Of a stretch of DNA of 64,000 nucleotides, positions 8,015-16,483 are shown piece after piece. The notes under the pieces are model-generated. The model saw only the letters and a program-made list of their open reading frames with translations, was not told the origin of the DNA and made no database searches. Within the stretch, counting starts at the first letter, position 1. Each line of letters starts with the position of its first letter. The translations under genes were made by a program, and so were the position numbers. Source of the stretch: Paraburkholderia sp. BL9I2N2 (GTDB lineage Bacteria; Pseudomonadota; Gammaproteobacteria; Burkholderiales; Burkholderiaceae); assembly GCF_004339745.1 (NCBI RefSeq), contig NZ_SMGP01000002.1, positions 1,178,001 to 1,242,000 on the forward strand, given 5' to 3'.

Positions 8015-8998
8015 ATGGAAACGTCTCGCGTATCCGAGCCTATGCCACGCTACCGCATCGGAGCGGTTGCGCAATTAGCGAATTTGCCCGTCGGGACATT
8101 GCGTGTGTGGGAACGCCGCTATGGGGTGGTGTCACCAGCAAGGTCCGCCTCGGGGCATCGGTTTTACAGCGAAGCGGATATTCATCGTGTCGCACTTCTG
8201 AAAAACCTCGTCGATCGAGGTCATGCAATCGGGTCGATTGCTAGGCTCGATGCGCAGCAACTCGAGCGACTCGCGTTCATGCACATTGACCGGGTTCCCG
8301 CCCTGCCTACACGGGAAGCGTGCAGCGAAGTCCAGATTGTGTTCGTCGGCACGACAATGGCAAGAAGGATTCAGAAGAGTCTTTCAACTTCACCGCAAGC
8401 GCCCCCGATCGTCCCGACGGTGTTCGACAACATGACACAGGCGTTCGCCAATCCTCCTGTGCGCCGCGCCGATCTGCTCGTGTTGCATCTGCCATCGCTT
8501 CATCCTGACGACGTTGGCCGTGTGCTTACTTTGAGCGCTTCCTGTCATGCAACCAGGGTCGCGGTCGTTTACGCTTTTGCCGCCGAGCACACTGTCAAAC
8601 ATCTCAAACAGGTTGGAGTGCACACTCTACGAGAGCCGCTTAGTTGGTCCGACACCTCGCGCACAATTCTGGAACTACTAGGTAAGCAAGTTGATGATCT
8701 GTCGGTCGATGCCCTGAATTACGGTCCACCGGCGCCGCGACGTTATGGGGACGACGTCCTGACAGGCATGGCGAACGCATCGACGACTATTGCCTGTGAA
8801 TGTCCCCGGCATCTGGCCGACCTCATCATGCAGCTTTCTGCATTCGAGCGCTATAGCAATGAATGCATGGCGCGCACACCCGCCGACGCATACCTCCATA
8901 GCTATCTCGCAAACGTGTCCGGTCGGGCCCGAGAGATGTTCGAGGTTGCGCTTGGTCGCCTCGAGCGGGAAGAGCGATGGATTGCGGACAGGGCATAG
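8015..8998 (+). CDS. MerR-family transcriptional regulator with long C-terminal domain
   Basis: A protein of about 327 residues. The N-terminal winged helix reads YRIGAVAQLANLPVGTLRVW, then ERRYGVVSP and SGHRFYSEADIHRV, typical of MerR/LitR/CarH-like regulators. The C-terminal ~230 residues are arranged like the sensor half of that group (alpha/beta segment with VQIVFVG and ADLLVLHLPSL, then a helical tail), but I cannot see the DxHxxG cobalamin signature, so B12 or light sensing is not supported. The start is uncertain: TTG 8000, ATG 8015 and ATG 8042 are all in frame and none has a good ribosome site. It is not linked to an obvious target gene. Confidence 0.75.
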   Translation: METSRVSEPMPRYRIGAVAQLANLPVGTLRVWERRYGVVSPARSASGHRFYSEADIHRVALLKNLVDRGHAIGSIARLDAQQLERLAFMHIDRVPALPTREACSEVQIVFVGTTMARRIQKSLSTSPQAPPIVPTVFDNMTQAFANPPVRRADLLVLHLPSLHPDDVGRVLTLSASCHATRVAVVYAFAAEHTVKHLKQVGVHTLREPLSWSDTSRTILELLGKQVDDLSVDALNYGPPAPRRYGDDVLTGMANASTTIACECPRHLADLIMQLSAFERYSNECMARTPADAYLHSYLANVSGRAREMFEVALGRLEREERWIADRA

Positions 8999-10132
8999 TC
9001 GCATCCAAGGTACGTTTGTCTAGCCGAAGGATTGACTGCGATAGAAAGCTCAGACTGGCAGGGACTGCTTCACTGTCGAAAGCCGCCGTTCCCGTCCGCT
9101 GCATTGAATGTCGGACATGGGTCGTGAGGCAAAGAGCGGCCAGTCTGAGTCATTCAACACCGGCGGGGGAATCGTTGACAATCCGCTTCTATGGGGCTGC
9201 GGTCCGCGTCTGTGCCGCGGCGTATAGGGCACAATGATCAACCCACGGGTGCCGGCACCGCGGGTGTGAAGGTACGCATCACTCGCCAGCGTATGGTCGG
9301 AAAATCGCCCGACACAGTGGCGCGAACATGGCAGCCGAAGTAACGCCCGGCCGCCCGTGGCATTGCGCTCCACGACCATTGGGGACCAAGTGGCCATCGC
9401 TCCCGGCAGTGGCTCCCGTGCAGGTTCTCAATACGTGCTCTCGGCCAACTACGGACGTTCGCCGATGCTTTCGCGCGGACGTTCGAACGACAGATAGCAC
9501 CCCAAAAACATTGACCAATGCTCGGCGCCCATCCGAGCTAACCGGGCTCCGATACGCGTCGGGTGAACGTAGCATGCCGTTCCAGTCCACGTGAAAAGTG
9601 AAGCCGCGCCAGGTAACCCGGGTCGAACTGTAGCTCGCGAGGAATACGAGGAATAACGCAATATCCCATATCGGCAGCAGCCACAGCCCCACGATGGGCG
9701 TGGCGCAACGCCTCGTCCGCGCGAAGCTTCAGCCAGAGGCGACAGCTTCACCGACCAGCACCCTTGGCGTTCCTGATCAGCCCTCGTCTGCGTGTACTGC
9801 TGACGACGCGCTTTGTCTGGATGCCCGTTTGGCGTCCTTGATTTCTTTGAGCTTTGAGTCCGTTGCTGCTTGGCGGCTTTTCAGCAGGGTCGTGTTGAGT
9901 GTCCTTGGTGCAACGTCGCAGCAACCTCTTGTACTTTTTCCCGCTTCCACCCCCGTATCCAGGAGGCGTCACGTCAATGGCCGGAGCGGGCTGTCGCCCA
10001 CGCCCTGTCGCGAGCCGCACACCGTAGTGCCGCGGAGCGGGCGGGCTGCTCGGCGGCGGAACAAGGAAGAACGCCGGCACATAAATTGCGCGGCAATCGT
10101 TCTGCCATGCGTTATTCGACAGGGGAGACGTC
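8999..10132. other. Gene-poor 1.1-kb gap containing a glycosyltransferase remnant
   Basis: Between the MerR-like gene and cstA. The only recognisable content is the HpnI-like fragment at about 9540-9706 (listed separately). A minus-strand stretch at about 9770-9890 reads as a charged Lys/Ala/Ser-rich C-terminus (KLKEIKDAKRASRQSASS) without a start; I could not assign it. The rest looks like decayed intergenic DNA. Confidence 0.4.
9540..9706 (-). pseudogene. Remnant of an HpnI-like glycosyltransferase C-terminus
   Basis: The minus strand reads LWLLPIWDIALFLVFLASYS, then RVTWRGFTFHVDWNGMLRSP. A C-terminal membrane segment followed by a VTWRGxxFxV motif is how hopanoid/ceramide-type GT21 glycosyltransferases (HpnI-like) end. 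Nothing upstream in this frame resembles the catalytic domain, so this is a tail fragment left by deletion. The boundaries are approximate and the assignment is from memory of family C-termini. Confidence 0.5.
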
Positions 10133-12205
10133 ATGAACAAGCTTGCGTCCATGCTCGTGTGGGGGGTGCTGGCCGCTGTCGGCGCTTTCGCCTTTGCGGC
10201 GCTCGCGGTCGGGCGCGGCGAAAGTGTGAATGCCGTGTGGCTCGTGACTGCGGCCCTCATCGTTTATTTCATCGCATACCGCTTCTATAGCAAGTTCATT
10301 GCCGAGCGCGTGCTGCGGCTCGACGATACTCGCCAGACGCCGGCCGAGCGCCACGACGACGGTATGGATTACGTACCGACTAACAGGTGGGTGCTGTTCG
10401 GCCATCATTTCGCCGCAATTGCCGGCGCGGGTCCGCTAGTCGGTCCCGTGCTGGCAGCGCAGATGGGCTACCTGCCCGGCACGCTGTGGATCCTCGCGGG
10501 CGTCGTGGTGGCCGGTGCGGTGCAGGACTTCATCGTGCTTTTCGCGTCAGTGCGCCGTGACGGCAAATCGCTTGGCGAGATGGTCAAGATGGAACTGGGC
10601 CCGGTTCCCGGCTCGCTGGCTCTCGTCGGCGTACTCGCAATCATGATCATCATTCTCGCGGTCCTGAGCCTCGTGGTGGTCAAGGCGCTTACCTCCAGCC
10701 CCTGGGGGCTCTTCACGATCGCGGCGACGATACCGATCGCGCTGCTGATGGGCGTCTACATGCGGTTTATCCGCCCAGGGCGCGTGGGAGAAGCCTCCCT
10801 GTTCGGTGTCGTACTTCTGCTCATTTCGATCGTCCTCGGTAAGACGGTCGCCAACGATCCCACCTGGGGACCGATCTTTACCCTGACCGGTCCGCAACTG
10901 GCATGGGCCCTCATCCTGTACGGCGCCATCGCCTCCAGCCTGCCGGTCTGGCTGATGCTCGCGCCGCGTGACTACTTGAGTACGTTCCTGAAGATCGGCA
11001 CGATCATAGCGCTCGCGGTCGGCATTTATGTAGTCGCGCCCTCGCTTTCGATGCCACGGACCACGCGCTTTATTGACGGCACCGGGCCCGTGTTCTCCGG
11101 CACGCTCTTTCCTTTTCTGTTCATTACCATCGCCTGCGGTGCGGTCTCCGGTTTTCATGCGCTGATTTCCTCCGGCACCACACCGAAGATGATCGAGCGT
11201 GAATCGCATATGCGTCTGATCGGCTTCGGCGGCATGCTCGCCGAGTCGTTCGTCGCGATCATGGCGCTGACGGCAGCCTGCGTACTGCATCCGGGCATCT
11301 ACTTCGCCATGAACGCACCGGCTGCAATCATCGGCACGACCGCCGCGCAGGCGGCGCAAGTCGTGTCGAACTGGGGATTCGTCATCACGCCAGACCTGAT
11401 CAACCAGACGGCCGCGAACATTGGCGAAACCAGCATCCTGTCGCGCGCCGGCGGCGCCCCGACGCTTGCCGTAGGCATGGCGCAGATTCTCGGTCAGGCC
11501 CTGGGTGGTCAGACCATGGAGGCCTTCTGGTATCACTTCGCCATCCTGTTCGAGGCGCTGTTCATCCTGACAGCCGTAGACGCCGGCACGCGGGTCGGCC
11601 GCTTCATGATCCAGGACATGCTAGGCCATGTCTATCGACCGCTCGGCGACACCCAGCTCCTGCCCGCGAACCTGCTGGGCACCGGCCTCTGCGTGGCAGC
11701 CTGGGGCTACTTTCTCTATCAGGGCGTGGTCGATCCGCTCGGTGGCATCAACACACTCTGGCAGCTTTTCGGCGTGGGTAACCAGATGCTCGCCGGCATC
11801 GCCCTGCTGCTCTGCACGAGCGTCCTTGTGAAGATGAAGCGGGAGCGCTACGTCTGGGTGACGTTGGTGCCGACAGCGTGGCTCCTCGTTACCACGCTCA
11901 CTGCGGGGATCCAGAAGATCTTCCATAGCGACCCGCGTATCGGCTTCCTCGCGCTGGCGAACAAGTTCAGTGACGCCGCCGAGCAGGGGACCGTACTCGC
12001 TCCCGCCAAATCGATTGCGGAAATGCAGCGGGTCGCCTTCAACAACTATCTGGATGCGGTGGTCTGCGGCTTCTTTGTCGTGCTGGTGCTGGCGATGTGC
12101 GTCTTCGCCGTCACGATCTGCTTGCGGGCGCTGCGGCAGGCACAGCCCTCCGTCAACGAGACGCCTGTTGTTGTGCGCGTCAATGTGCCCGCTAAGGGGA
12201 CTTGA
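10133..12205 (+). CDS. cstA: Carbon starvation protein A, pyruvate/proton symporter
   Basis: A 690-residue polytopic membrane protein of the CstA/BtsT family, close to the E. coli length (~700). Family hallmarks include the N-terminal VPTNRWVLFGHHFAAIAGAG motif at about 80-100, then GPVLAAQMGYLPG and a central ISSGTTPKMI. CstA and BtsT import pyruvate (CstA also peptides). The start has GGGGAG 8 bases upstream. The stop codon is 2 bases before the ATG of a YbdD-family gene, the normal companion, so the pair is one operon. No sensor pair like BtsSR is next to it. Confidence 0.93.
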   Translation: MNKLASMLVWGVLAAVGAFAFAALAVGRGESVNAVWLVTAALIVYFIAYRFYSKFIAERVLRLDDTRQTPAERHDDGMDYVPTNRWVLFGHHFAAIAGAGPLVGPVLAAQMGYLPGTLWILAGVVVAGAVQDFIVLFASVRRDGKSLGEMVKMELGPVPGSLALVGVLAIMIIILAVLSLVVVKALTSSPWGLFTIAATIPIALLMGVYMRFIRPGRVGEASLFGVVLLLISIVLGKTVANDPTWGPIFTLTGPQLAWALILYGAIASSLPVWLMLAPRDYLSTFLKIGTIIALAVGIYVVAPSLSMPRTTRFIDGTGPVFSGTLFPFLFITIACGAVSGFHALISSGTTPKMIERESHMRLIGFGGMLAESFVAIMALTAACVLHPGIYFAMNAPAAIIGTTAAQAAQVVSNWGFVITPDLINQTAANIGETSILSRAGGAPTLAVGMAQILGQALGGQTMEAFWYHFAILFEALFILTAVDAGTRVGRFMIQDMLGHVYRPLGDTQLLPANLLGTGLCVAAWGYFLYQGVVDPLGGINTLWQLFGVGNQMLAGIALLLCTSVLVKMKRERYVWVTLVPTAWLLVTTLTAGIQKIFHSDPRIGFLALANKFSDAAEQGTVLAPAKSIAEMQRVAFNNYLDAVVCGFFVVLVLAMCVFAVTICLRALRQAQPSVNETPVVVRVNVPAKGT

Positions 12206-12207
12206 TC

Positions 12208-12477
12208 ATGAAAACGATCTTCAATGGCAAACTCGCGGCGGTGCCAGTTCCGGGCGCGAACGCCGGGGCCGTAAGCAACGCACTTGGGACACGGCTATCG
12301 GAGCTTGCGCGCACCATGCGCGGAGCCTGCGCGCAGATGTTCGGTATCCCGGACTATGAACGCTATATTGAGCACATGGCCTCGCGCCACCCGTGCGATC
12401 CGCTGCTGTCGCGACGCGAGTTCTTCATCTGGTCCATCGATCGGAAATACAATCGCAATGGGCCCAGGTGCTGTTAG
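12208..12477 (+). CDS. ybdD: YbdD/YjiX family small protein
   Basis: An 89-residue product directly after cstA. The family signature is at the C-terminus: IPDYERYIEHMASRHPCDPL, REFF, and a terminal RCC in place of the usual KCC/RCC. YbdD homologues are co-encoded with CstA/BtsT and are thought to affect its activity. ATG 12208 has AAGGGGA upstream. The N-terminal ~30 residues (VPGANAGAVSNALG) are longer than in E. coli YbdD (65 residues). Confidence 0.85.
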   Translation: MKTIFNGKLAAVPVPGANAGAVSNALGTRLSELARTMRGACAQMFGIPDYERYIEHMASRHPCDPLLSRREFFIWSIDRKYNRNGPRCC

Positions 12478-12913
12478 CGCTGCTCGTGAGATCCATAATC
12501 TTGTCTTTCGGCAGAAATCGCACAAGTTGATCGCCGGGCACCACGGGACCGAATTGTTTCGGTCGGCGCATCCCGTTATCGGCTTTTGCAGGGGCTGGGT
12601 CGGATCGCCGATCGCCAACGTCGCTGTCCGGCAATCTACGGCCGTTCGTCCATTCTTGGACCGGGCGGTTGAAATAAGGATGGTCGCCGCAGTGATGAAG
12701 CGGTGCAGTGGCGCAATTGTGGCGGTGAAGCGGACGTCCGGGGGACTGCGCGAGGCGACAGGCGCAGACGTCCGCTCGTGGGCCGCGTTGCCGCAAAGCC
12801 GACGGTCGGGTTGCACGTCCGGGAAGCGTTACGTTCATGTCTCGGCTCGTCGCATGGGTGGTGCGCGAATGGGCGCAGTGCGTTCCAGTATCTCAATGAC
12901 GATCATCGGCGTA
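12478..12913. other. Gap with degenerate GC-rich sequence
   Basis: About 435 bases between ybdD and a truncated recombinase. No gene is supported. The part from 12640 to 12830 is rich in short purine-pyrimidine motifs such as gcggacgtccgg and looks like decayed repeated sequence. The truncation point of the recombinase is at its right end. Confidence 0.35.
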
Positions 12914-13310
12914 CCACCGACAGCGCGGTCTGGTGTTTGGGGTTGCCGGCCGCCTCGATGAGACGGCGCACTTCATCGGGGCTGAGCACCACGGGCAGTG
13001 TGCGGGGCACGCGCACCGGGTGCATCCTGACCATCAGGTCGGGCCGGTCGAGCGTATCCTCGAAGAAGAACTTCAGGCCGGTAATGGCGTGGTTCAAGGA
13101 CACGGGCGAGGTGCCGTGATCGACCAGATGCAGCTGGTAGCGCCGCAGGTCCTCGACGGTGGCCGTGTCCGGTGAGCGCCCGAGAAACCGGGCAAATTCG
13201 CGCACGATGCGCAGATTGGTGTCCTGCGTCTTCGGCGCAAGCTGGCGCATGCGCATGTCGTCGGTCATGCGCTGGCGCAGTGGACTGGCGTTTGCCTGTG
13301 GGGAGGTCAT
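12914..13310 (-). pseudogene. Tyrosine recombinase/integrase, 3'-truncated
   Basis: The frame starts at ATG 13310 with AGGAG upstream and encodes a core-binding (SAM-like) domain: SPLRQRMTDDMRMRQLAPKT, then VREFARFLGRSPDTATVEDL and ITGLKFFFEDTLDRPDL, then the start of the catalytic domain (LPVVLSPDEVRRLIEAAGNP, HQTALSV). Homologues of the kind found beside IS91-type elements continue with an RxxEL...HxxR...Y core of about 170 residues, but here the frame runs into VRR and a stop. All catalytic residues are missing, so the gene is dead. Confidence 0.85.
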
Positions 13311-13885
13311 GATTGGGCTCCTGCTGGAGAACGAGGCGGGTTGCCTCATTCGCCAACATACGGAACCGCGCGGCGGACCTCCCATGAACCGCACGCGCTG
13401 GCCGGAGCCCCCTACCGCGCGAGCGGTTTCGTTCTGCGACCCGAAGCGGTCCATAGAAGCATCTTATCGGGAAGGGCGCCGGCGTTTCGCCACACGCGGA
13501 TGACCGTTTGACGCCGAGACCCGGGCGATGGGTCCAACCGGCGCGGGTACGCTTCACAGGGGGCTGCGCTTCTCCACGTTCAGATAACCGTGACGGTGGG
13601 GCCCTTGGCACCCCTGCGCAACGCGGGCCGCACTCACGTTCCAACAAGTCCAACAAATTCGCGTCACAAACCCGGCAAGTCCAATTTATTCGGTTTCGCG
13701 GAATCTCGCGCGTGACCGAATTCGTTGGCAGGTCTTTGATTTTCTAACGACGCGCAGCCTAACAAATTCCGCTCCCTTGCACCTCGTGGCAGGGAAAATC
13801 AACCGCCAACGGGTTCTTCTTTCGCCACTCTCTGCATGAACTATGCTTATTGCTTAGGTCGGTTGTGTCCGAGAGGGAGGGCGAA
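13311..13885. other. Gap upstream of the truncated recombinase
   Basis: About 575 bases. It presumably contains the former promoter side of the recombinase element. At 13645-13700 there are similar short stretches (aacaagtccaacaaattc and ggcaagtccaatttattc). No gene, RNA or clear element end was found. Confidence 0.35.
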
Positions 13886-14191
13886 ATGGAACGGTGCCTT
13901 GCTTGCGAGACGTTGATCGGAAGAGCTTCAACCGTGCCCCCACACGAAAAACTCCAGTGCACTGGAGCGGGTGTTTTTGGCACGCCAAAATCGCCGATAA
14001 CACGCTACGTCCTTTACCGATGCACCTCTTGCGGTTGCTGGATGAAGCAAAACACATCCCATGGATTACCGGCCGGCCTTTGGTGGGAATGCGAGTCGAG
14101 CGTTCCTGTCCCGCAGGTCCCTGAGCGCAAGCCTCCCGACCTTGCCTGGAGAAAGGCGGTACTTGCCTCAGTGCTGGGGCGACCCCGATAG
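13886..14191 (+). CDS. Small CxxC zinc-ribbon-like protein, unknown function
   Basis: A 101-residue product with two Cys pairs, CLAC at residues 4-7 and a later CTSCGCW, spaced like a zinc ribbon. The rest is Pro-rich and basic at the end. ATG 13886 is chosen because GGGAGGGCGAA lies directly upstream; the frame opens twelve codons earlier. Its last 178 bases overlap a convergent frame on the other strand. No family is recognised. Confidence 0.55.
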   Translation: MERCLACETLIGRASTVPPHEKLQCTGAGVFGTPKSPITRYVLYRCTSCGCWMKQNTSHGLPAGLWWECESSVPVPQVPERKPPDLAWRKAVLASVLGRPR

Positions 14192-14595
14192 CCCCACAAA
14201 GTGAGTGGTGCATCGCTCCGCGGTGTCGTCCGCCTGCGGCCACTGCCATGCTTCCGCTGCCCATGATGGGAATGCGTCGACGTGGTCGAACCCATAGGTG
14301 CCTGGTCGCTGAAGAAGTCGCGGTACGTTTCGTCAAGAATCTGCTGCATGTATCCAGGGTCTTCGACGCTTGTGGCGGTCCAACGATGATGAGCGCAGTC
14401 TTGGCCGGCGACCACCGCCCAGAGCTCCATGTCGACCAGAACGCGGTGCCTCATATACGGCTCACTCGGCCAGAGCGACTCCCAATAGCCGACTACGTAC
14501 CGATGAGATGCTGTAGTCATCGTGCGCGATTCGGCCGAGTCACGTAGCGCGTTTATTGCAGCCCGGAGCGCAAGGGCGGTGGTTAATTTAGACAT
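14014..14595 (-). CDS. Hypothetical protein, convergent with the zinc-ribbon gene
   Basis: A 193-residue frame with AGGAG correctly placed before ATG 14595. The N-terminal ~95 residues look protein-like (LTTALALRAAINALRDSAES, YVVGYWESLWPSEPYMRHRV, DETYRDFFSDQAP). The C-terminal half (GRRRTTPRSDAP onward) is low in structure and overlaps the opposite-strand gene at 13886-14191, so the original stop may have been lost and the frame extended by chance. Unknown family. Confidence 0.45.
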   Translation of the reverse strand: MSKLTTALALRAAINALRDSAESRTMTTASHRYVVGYWESLWPSEPYMRHRVLVDMELWAVVAGQDCAHHRWTATSVEDPGYMQQILDETYRDFFSDQAPMGSTTSTHSHHGQRKHGSGRRRTTPRSDAPLTLWGYRGRPSTEASTAFLQARSGGLRSGTCGTGTLDSHSHQRPAGNPWDVFCFIQQPQEVHR

Positions 14596-14797
14596 GTTTT
14601 TGGCGTCTCCTATGTCTTGCGCAACAGAACTAAAGCCACCGCAGTCACCGCAAACACTGCGATCTCGATTTCCGGCCTCTCAGACCGAAGCCTGTAGACC
14701 TGGCTGATTCAATCCAGTTATGTTCGTCTTCCGAGCAGCAAGGAAAACAACAAGTTAGCAACGTGGTTGTGCCGTCGGATTCGTTCAGTACCGCTTT

Positions 14798-15118
14798 TTA
14801 GTGTAGCGACGTCGCGTGGACCGCCGTCCCGTAACACAGTACTTCTGTGATTCCTCTTGCTATTTCTGTTGCGTCGTAGCGCATTCCGATAATGCCGTTT
14901 GCTCCGAGCCCTTCAGCTTGGGCAAGCATGCGTTCGCATGCATCTTGTCGCGCTCGCTCATATAGCGATGTATACAGTGAAAGTTTTCCACCGAATATTG
15001 TCTGGAGGGATGCTCCGAGCACCCCGACGATGGATCGCGATCGAACGATGATCCCGCGAGCTACTTCGACCGATCGCTCTATCCTGTAACCCGGAAGCTC
15101 ATACGCCGTTGCAATCAT
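14798..15118 (-). CDS. YbjQ/UPF0145 heavy-metal-binding domain protein
   Basis: A 106-residue protein matching the YbjQ family in length and sequence: N-terminal YELPGYRIERSVEVARGIIV, then a central LGASLQTIFGGKLSLYTSLY and ARQDACERMLAQAEGLGANG, and a C-terminal ITEVLCYGTAV. The family forms pentamers and is of unknown function. ATG 15118 gives the usual family length; an in-frame ATG five codons earlier is possible. It stands alone. Confidence 0.88.
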   Translation of the reverse strand: MIATAYELPGYRIERSVEVARGIIVRSRSIVGVLGASLQTIFGGKLSLYTSLYERARQDACERMLAQAEGLGANGIIGMRYDATEIARGITEVLCYGTAVHATSLH

Positions 15119-15488
15119 ATTTCGTTCTATCATCGTAGCCTGATCGATGGCGACCGGATTGCTGCATTCTTCTGCCCTGATTCCGCAGAATGCGAGATGC
15201 GTGTGGCGTTTGAGGATCAGCGCGAACGTGGATTGCAATGGACGTCATCGTCGATTGCGGCCAAGTTGCGACCGGTTGCAGATAATTGGAAACTCCGGGA
15301 CTCGCCTCATCGATCGTGAACAAGAAAACGGTCGTAATGCCCTCAGAAAGAACGCTCACGCTCACAACAACCCGTCGGGTTGAGGCGGAACGGTCAGTAT
15401 CGAGGGCAGCGCAGATAAAGTCACCGTAAGCGAATTCAAGGAGGCCCCTGTGGGCGGGGCCTTGAGCTACGACATCACCGGGTTTCTG
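15119..15488. other. Gap with a possible hairpin
   Basis: About 370 bases upstream of the YbjQ gene. The sequence ggcccc-N7-ggggcc at 15443-15461 could fold into a short stem, but no T-tract follows on either strand. No gene is supported. Confidence 0.35.
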
Positions 15489-15673
15489 TTAGTACTGCGT
15501 AGAAATCCCACTGCCAGTGAAACTGTGCTGGACAGGAGCGTCGGTTGCATAGTCTGAAACGGCCTGGATGATGTTCACGATCTGTTGCGGCAACCTGCCG
15601 CCGCTGACGGCGGTCATGCAGTACGATCCATCTCGACGGCCACGGGGAGGTCTTTGATTACCAGGGCGTTCAT
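15489..15673 (-). pseudogene. Frameshifted small GG-motif leader-type peptide gene
   Basis: ATG 15673 has GGAGAATCGAA directly upstream and opens with MNALVIKDLPVAVEMDRTA before a stop. One frame over, the sequence continues MTAVSGGRLPQQIVNIIQAV and ends ISTQY at 15489. Joined by one extra base near 15617 (GCATGACC to GCAATGACC), the product is 61 residues with the pattern VKDLxxxxxxDRxAMxxVxGG. I have seen that pattern in small Burkholderia peptides with a Gly-Gly leader; naming it a secreted or bacteriocin-type peptide is inference. It could be a sequencing error, a dead gene, or a phase-variable one. Confidence 0.55.
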
Positions 15674-15954
15674 TTCGATTCTCCAAGGGTAAACTAGTCA
15701 CTGAGGAGTGTCAGAGCCTGTTTTGAGAGTGTCGCCACGCGTCGATAGGGATCAACGCAAAGTGCGTGCCAAAACGCTGTCGCACCGGCAAGCGACACAC
15801 AACTAGTTGAAAATATTGGATTTTTAATGACGCCAGTGCAAACGAGTAGACGGACGTGCGCGCTGCGACTGGTGGCTCGGATCCAACTCTCCGCCTGGCG
15901 CTGTGGGTTAGATCGGGACACACGCGGTCCGCCTACGTATCCCGTGTTTGTACG

Positions 15955-16309
15955 ATGTCCTCGAGGCTTGGAATCCGATCGAAGCCTGACGACAATCAGG
16001 CTGTCGCGGACAGTCTCGCTTTCCTGCTGAACTGCTATGGCCACCATGCTGCTGTGGCCTACGATTGCGAAACTGCGCTCAGGCTCCTTCGTACCGGCGC
16101 TTTTGAAATCACTTCCTTGAACCTGCACGACATAAAAGGCATGCTGTCGCATGGTCGCTGAGGGAAACGCCGATTCGCTCCGCGGCTTTCCTCGTTTCAA
16201 TGACGGGAGACGCTGTCAGTCAGGAGACATTGCCCGGCTCTTCGATGTCTATTTGCAGAAGCCGTTCTCCTGCGAAGCACTAATGCAGCTCATCGAACAC
16301 GCTCGCTGA
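15955..16309 (+). pseudogene. Degenerate CheY-like receiver-domain protein
   Basis: The first part (from ATG 15955) reads DDNQAVADSLAFLLNCYGHH, then YDCETALRLLRTGAFEI, like a receiver domain from the acidic pocket to helix 2. The phosphorylatable Asp strand is degraded (TSLNLHDIKGM) and the frame stops at 16161. In another frame, just before 16309, the C-terminus reappears: ARLFDVYLQKPFSCEALMQL, then IEHAR, with the conserved Lys-Pro. This is a single-domain response regulator broken by indels, immediately upstream of a hybrid histidine kinase. Confidence 0.65.
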
Positions 16310-16483
16310 AGCAGCGATGCGAATACTCGCCAAGCCAACGACGCGCCCACACCTTTGATAACGATGACACATGCAGTCGGTGAAAGTGTACGTGATCAGT
16401 AAGTCGGCGTCGGGTCCATTTATTGCGTGTCGGTAGTTTCTTCTTCACGGACGCCCGTCCGAACGCTTACACAATCCCGACAA

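Noticed and set aside
8015..8998. A B12-dependent light sensor (CarH/LitR) reading of the MerR-like regulator
   Set aside because: The expected cobalamin-binding DxHxxG motif is not visible, so only the MerR-type DNA-binding half is supported.
13757..13790. An integron attC-like start, gcctaacaaattc
   Set aside because: The string resembles an inverse core, but there is no matching GTTRRRY core at a proper distance and no integron integrase; the nearby recombinase is of another type.
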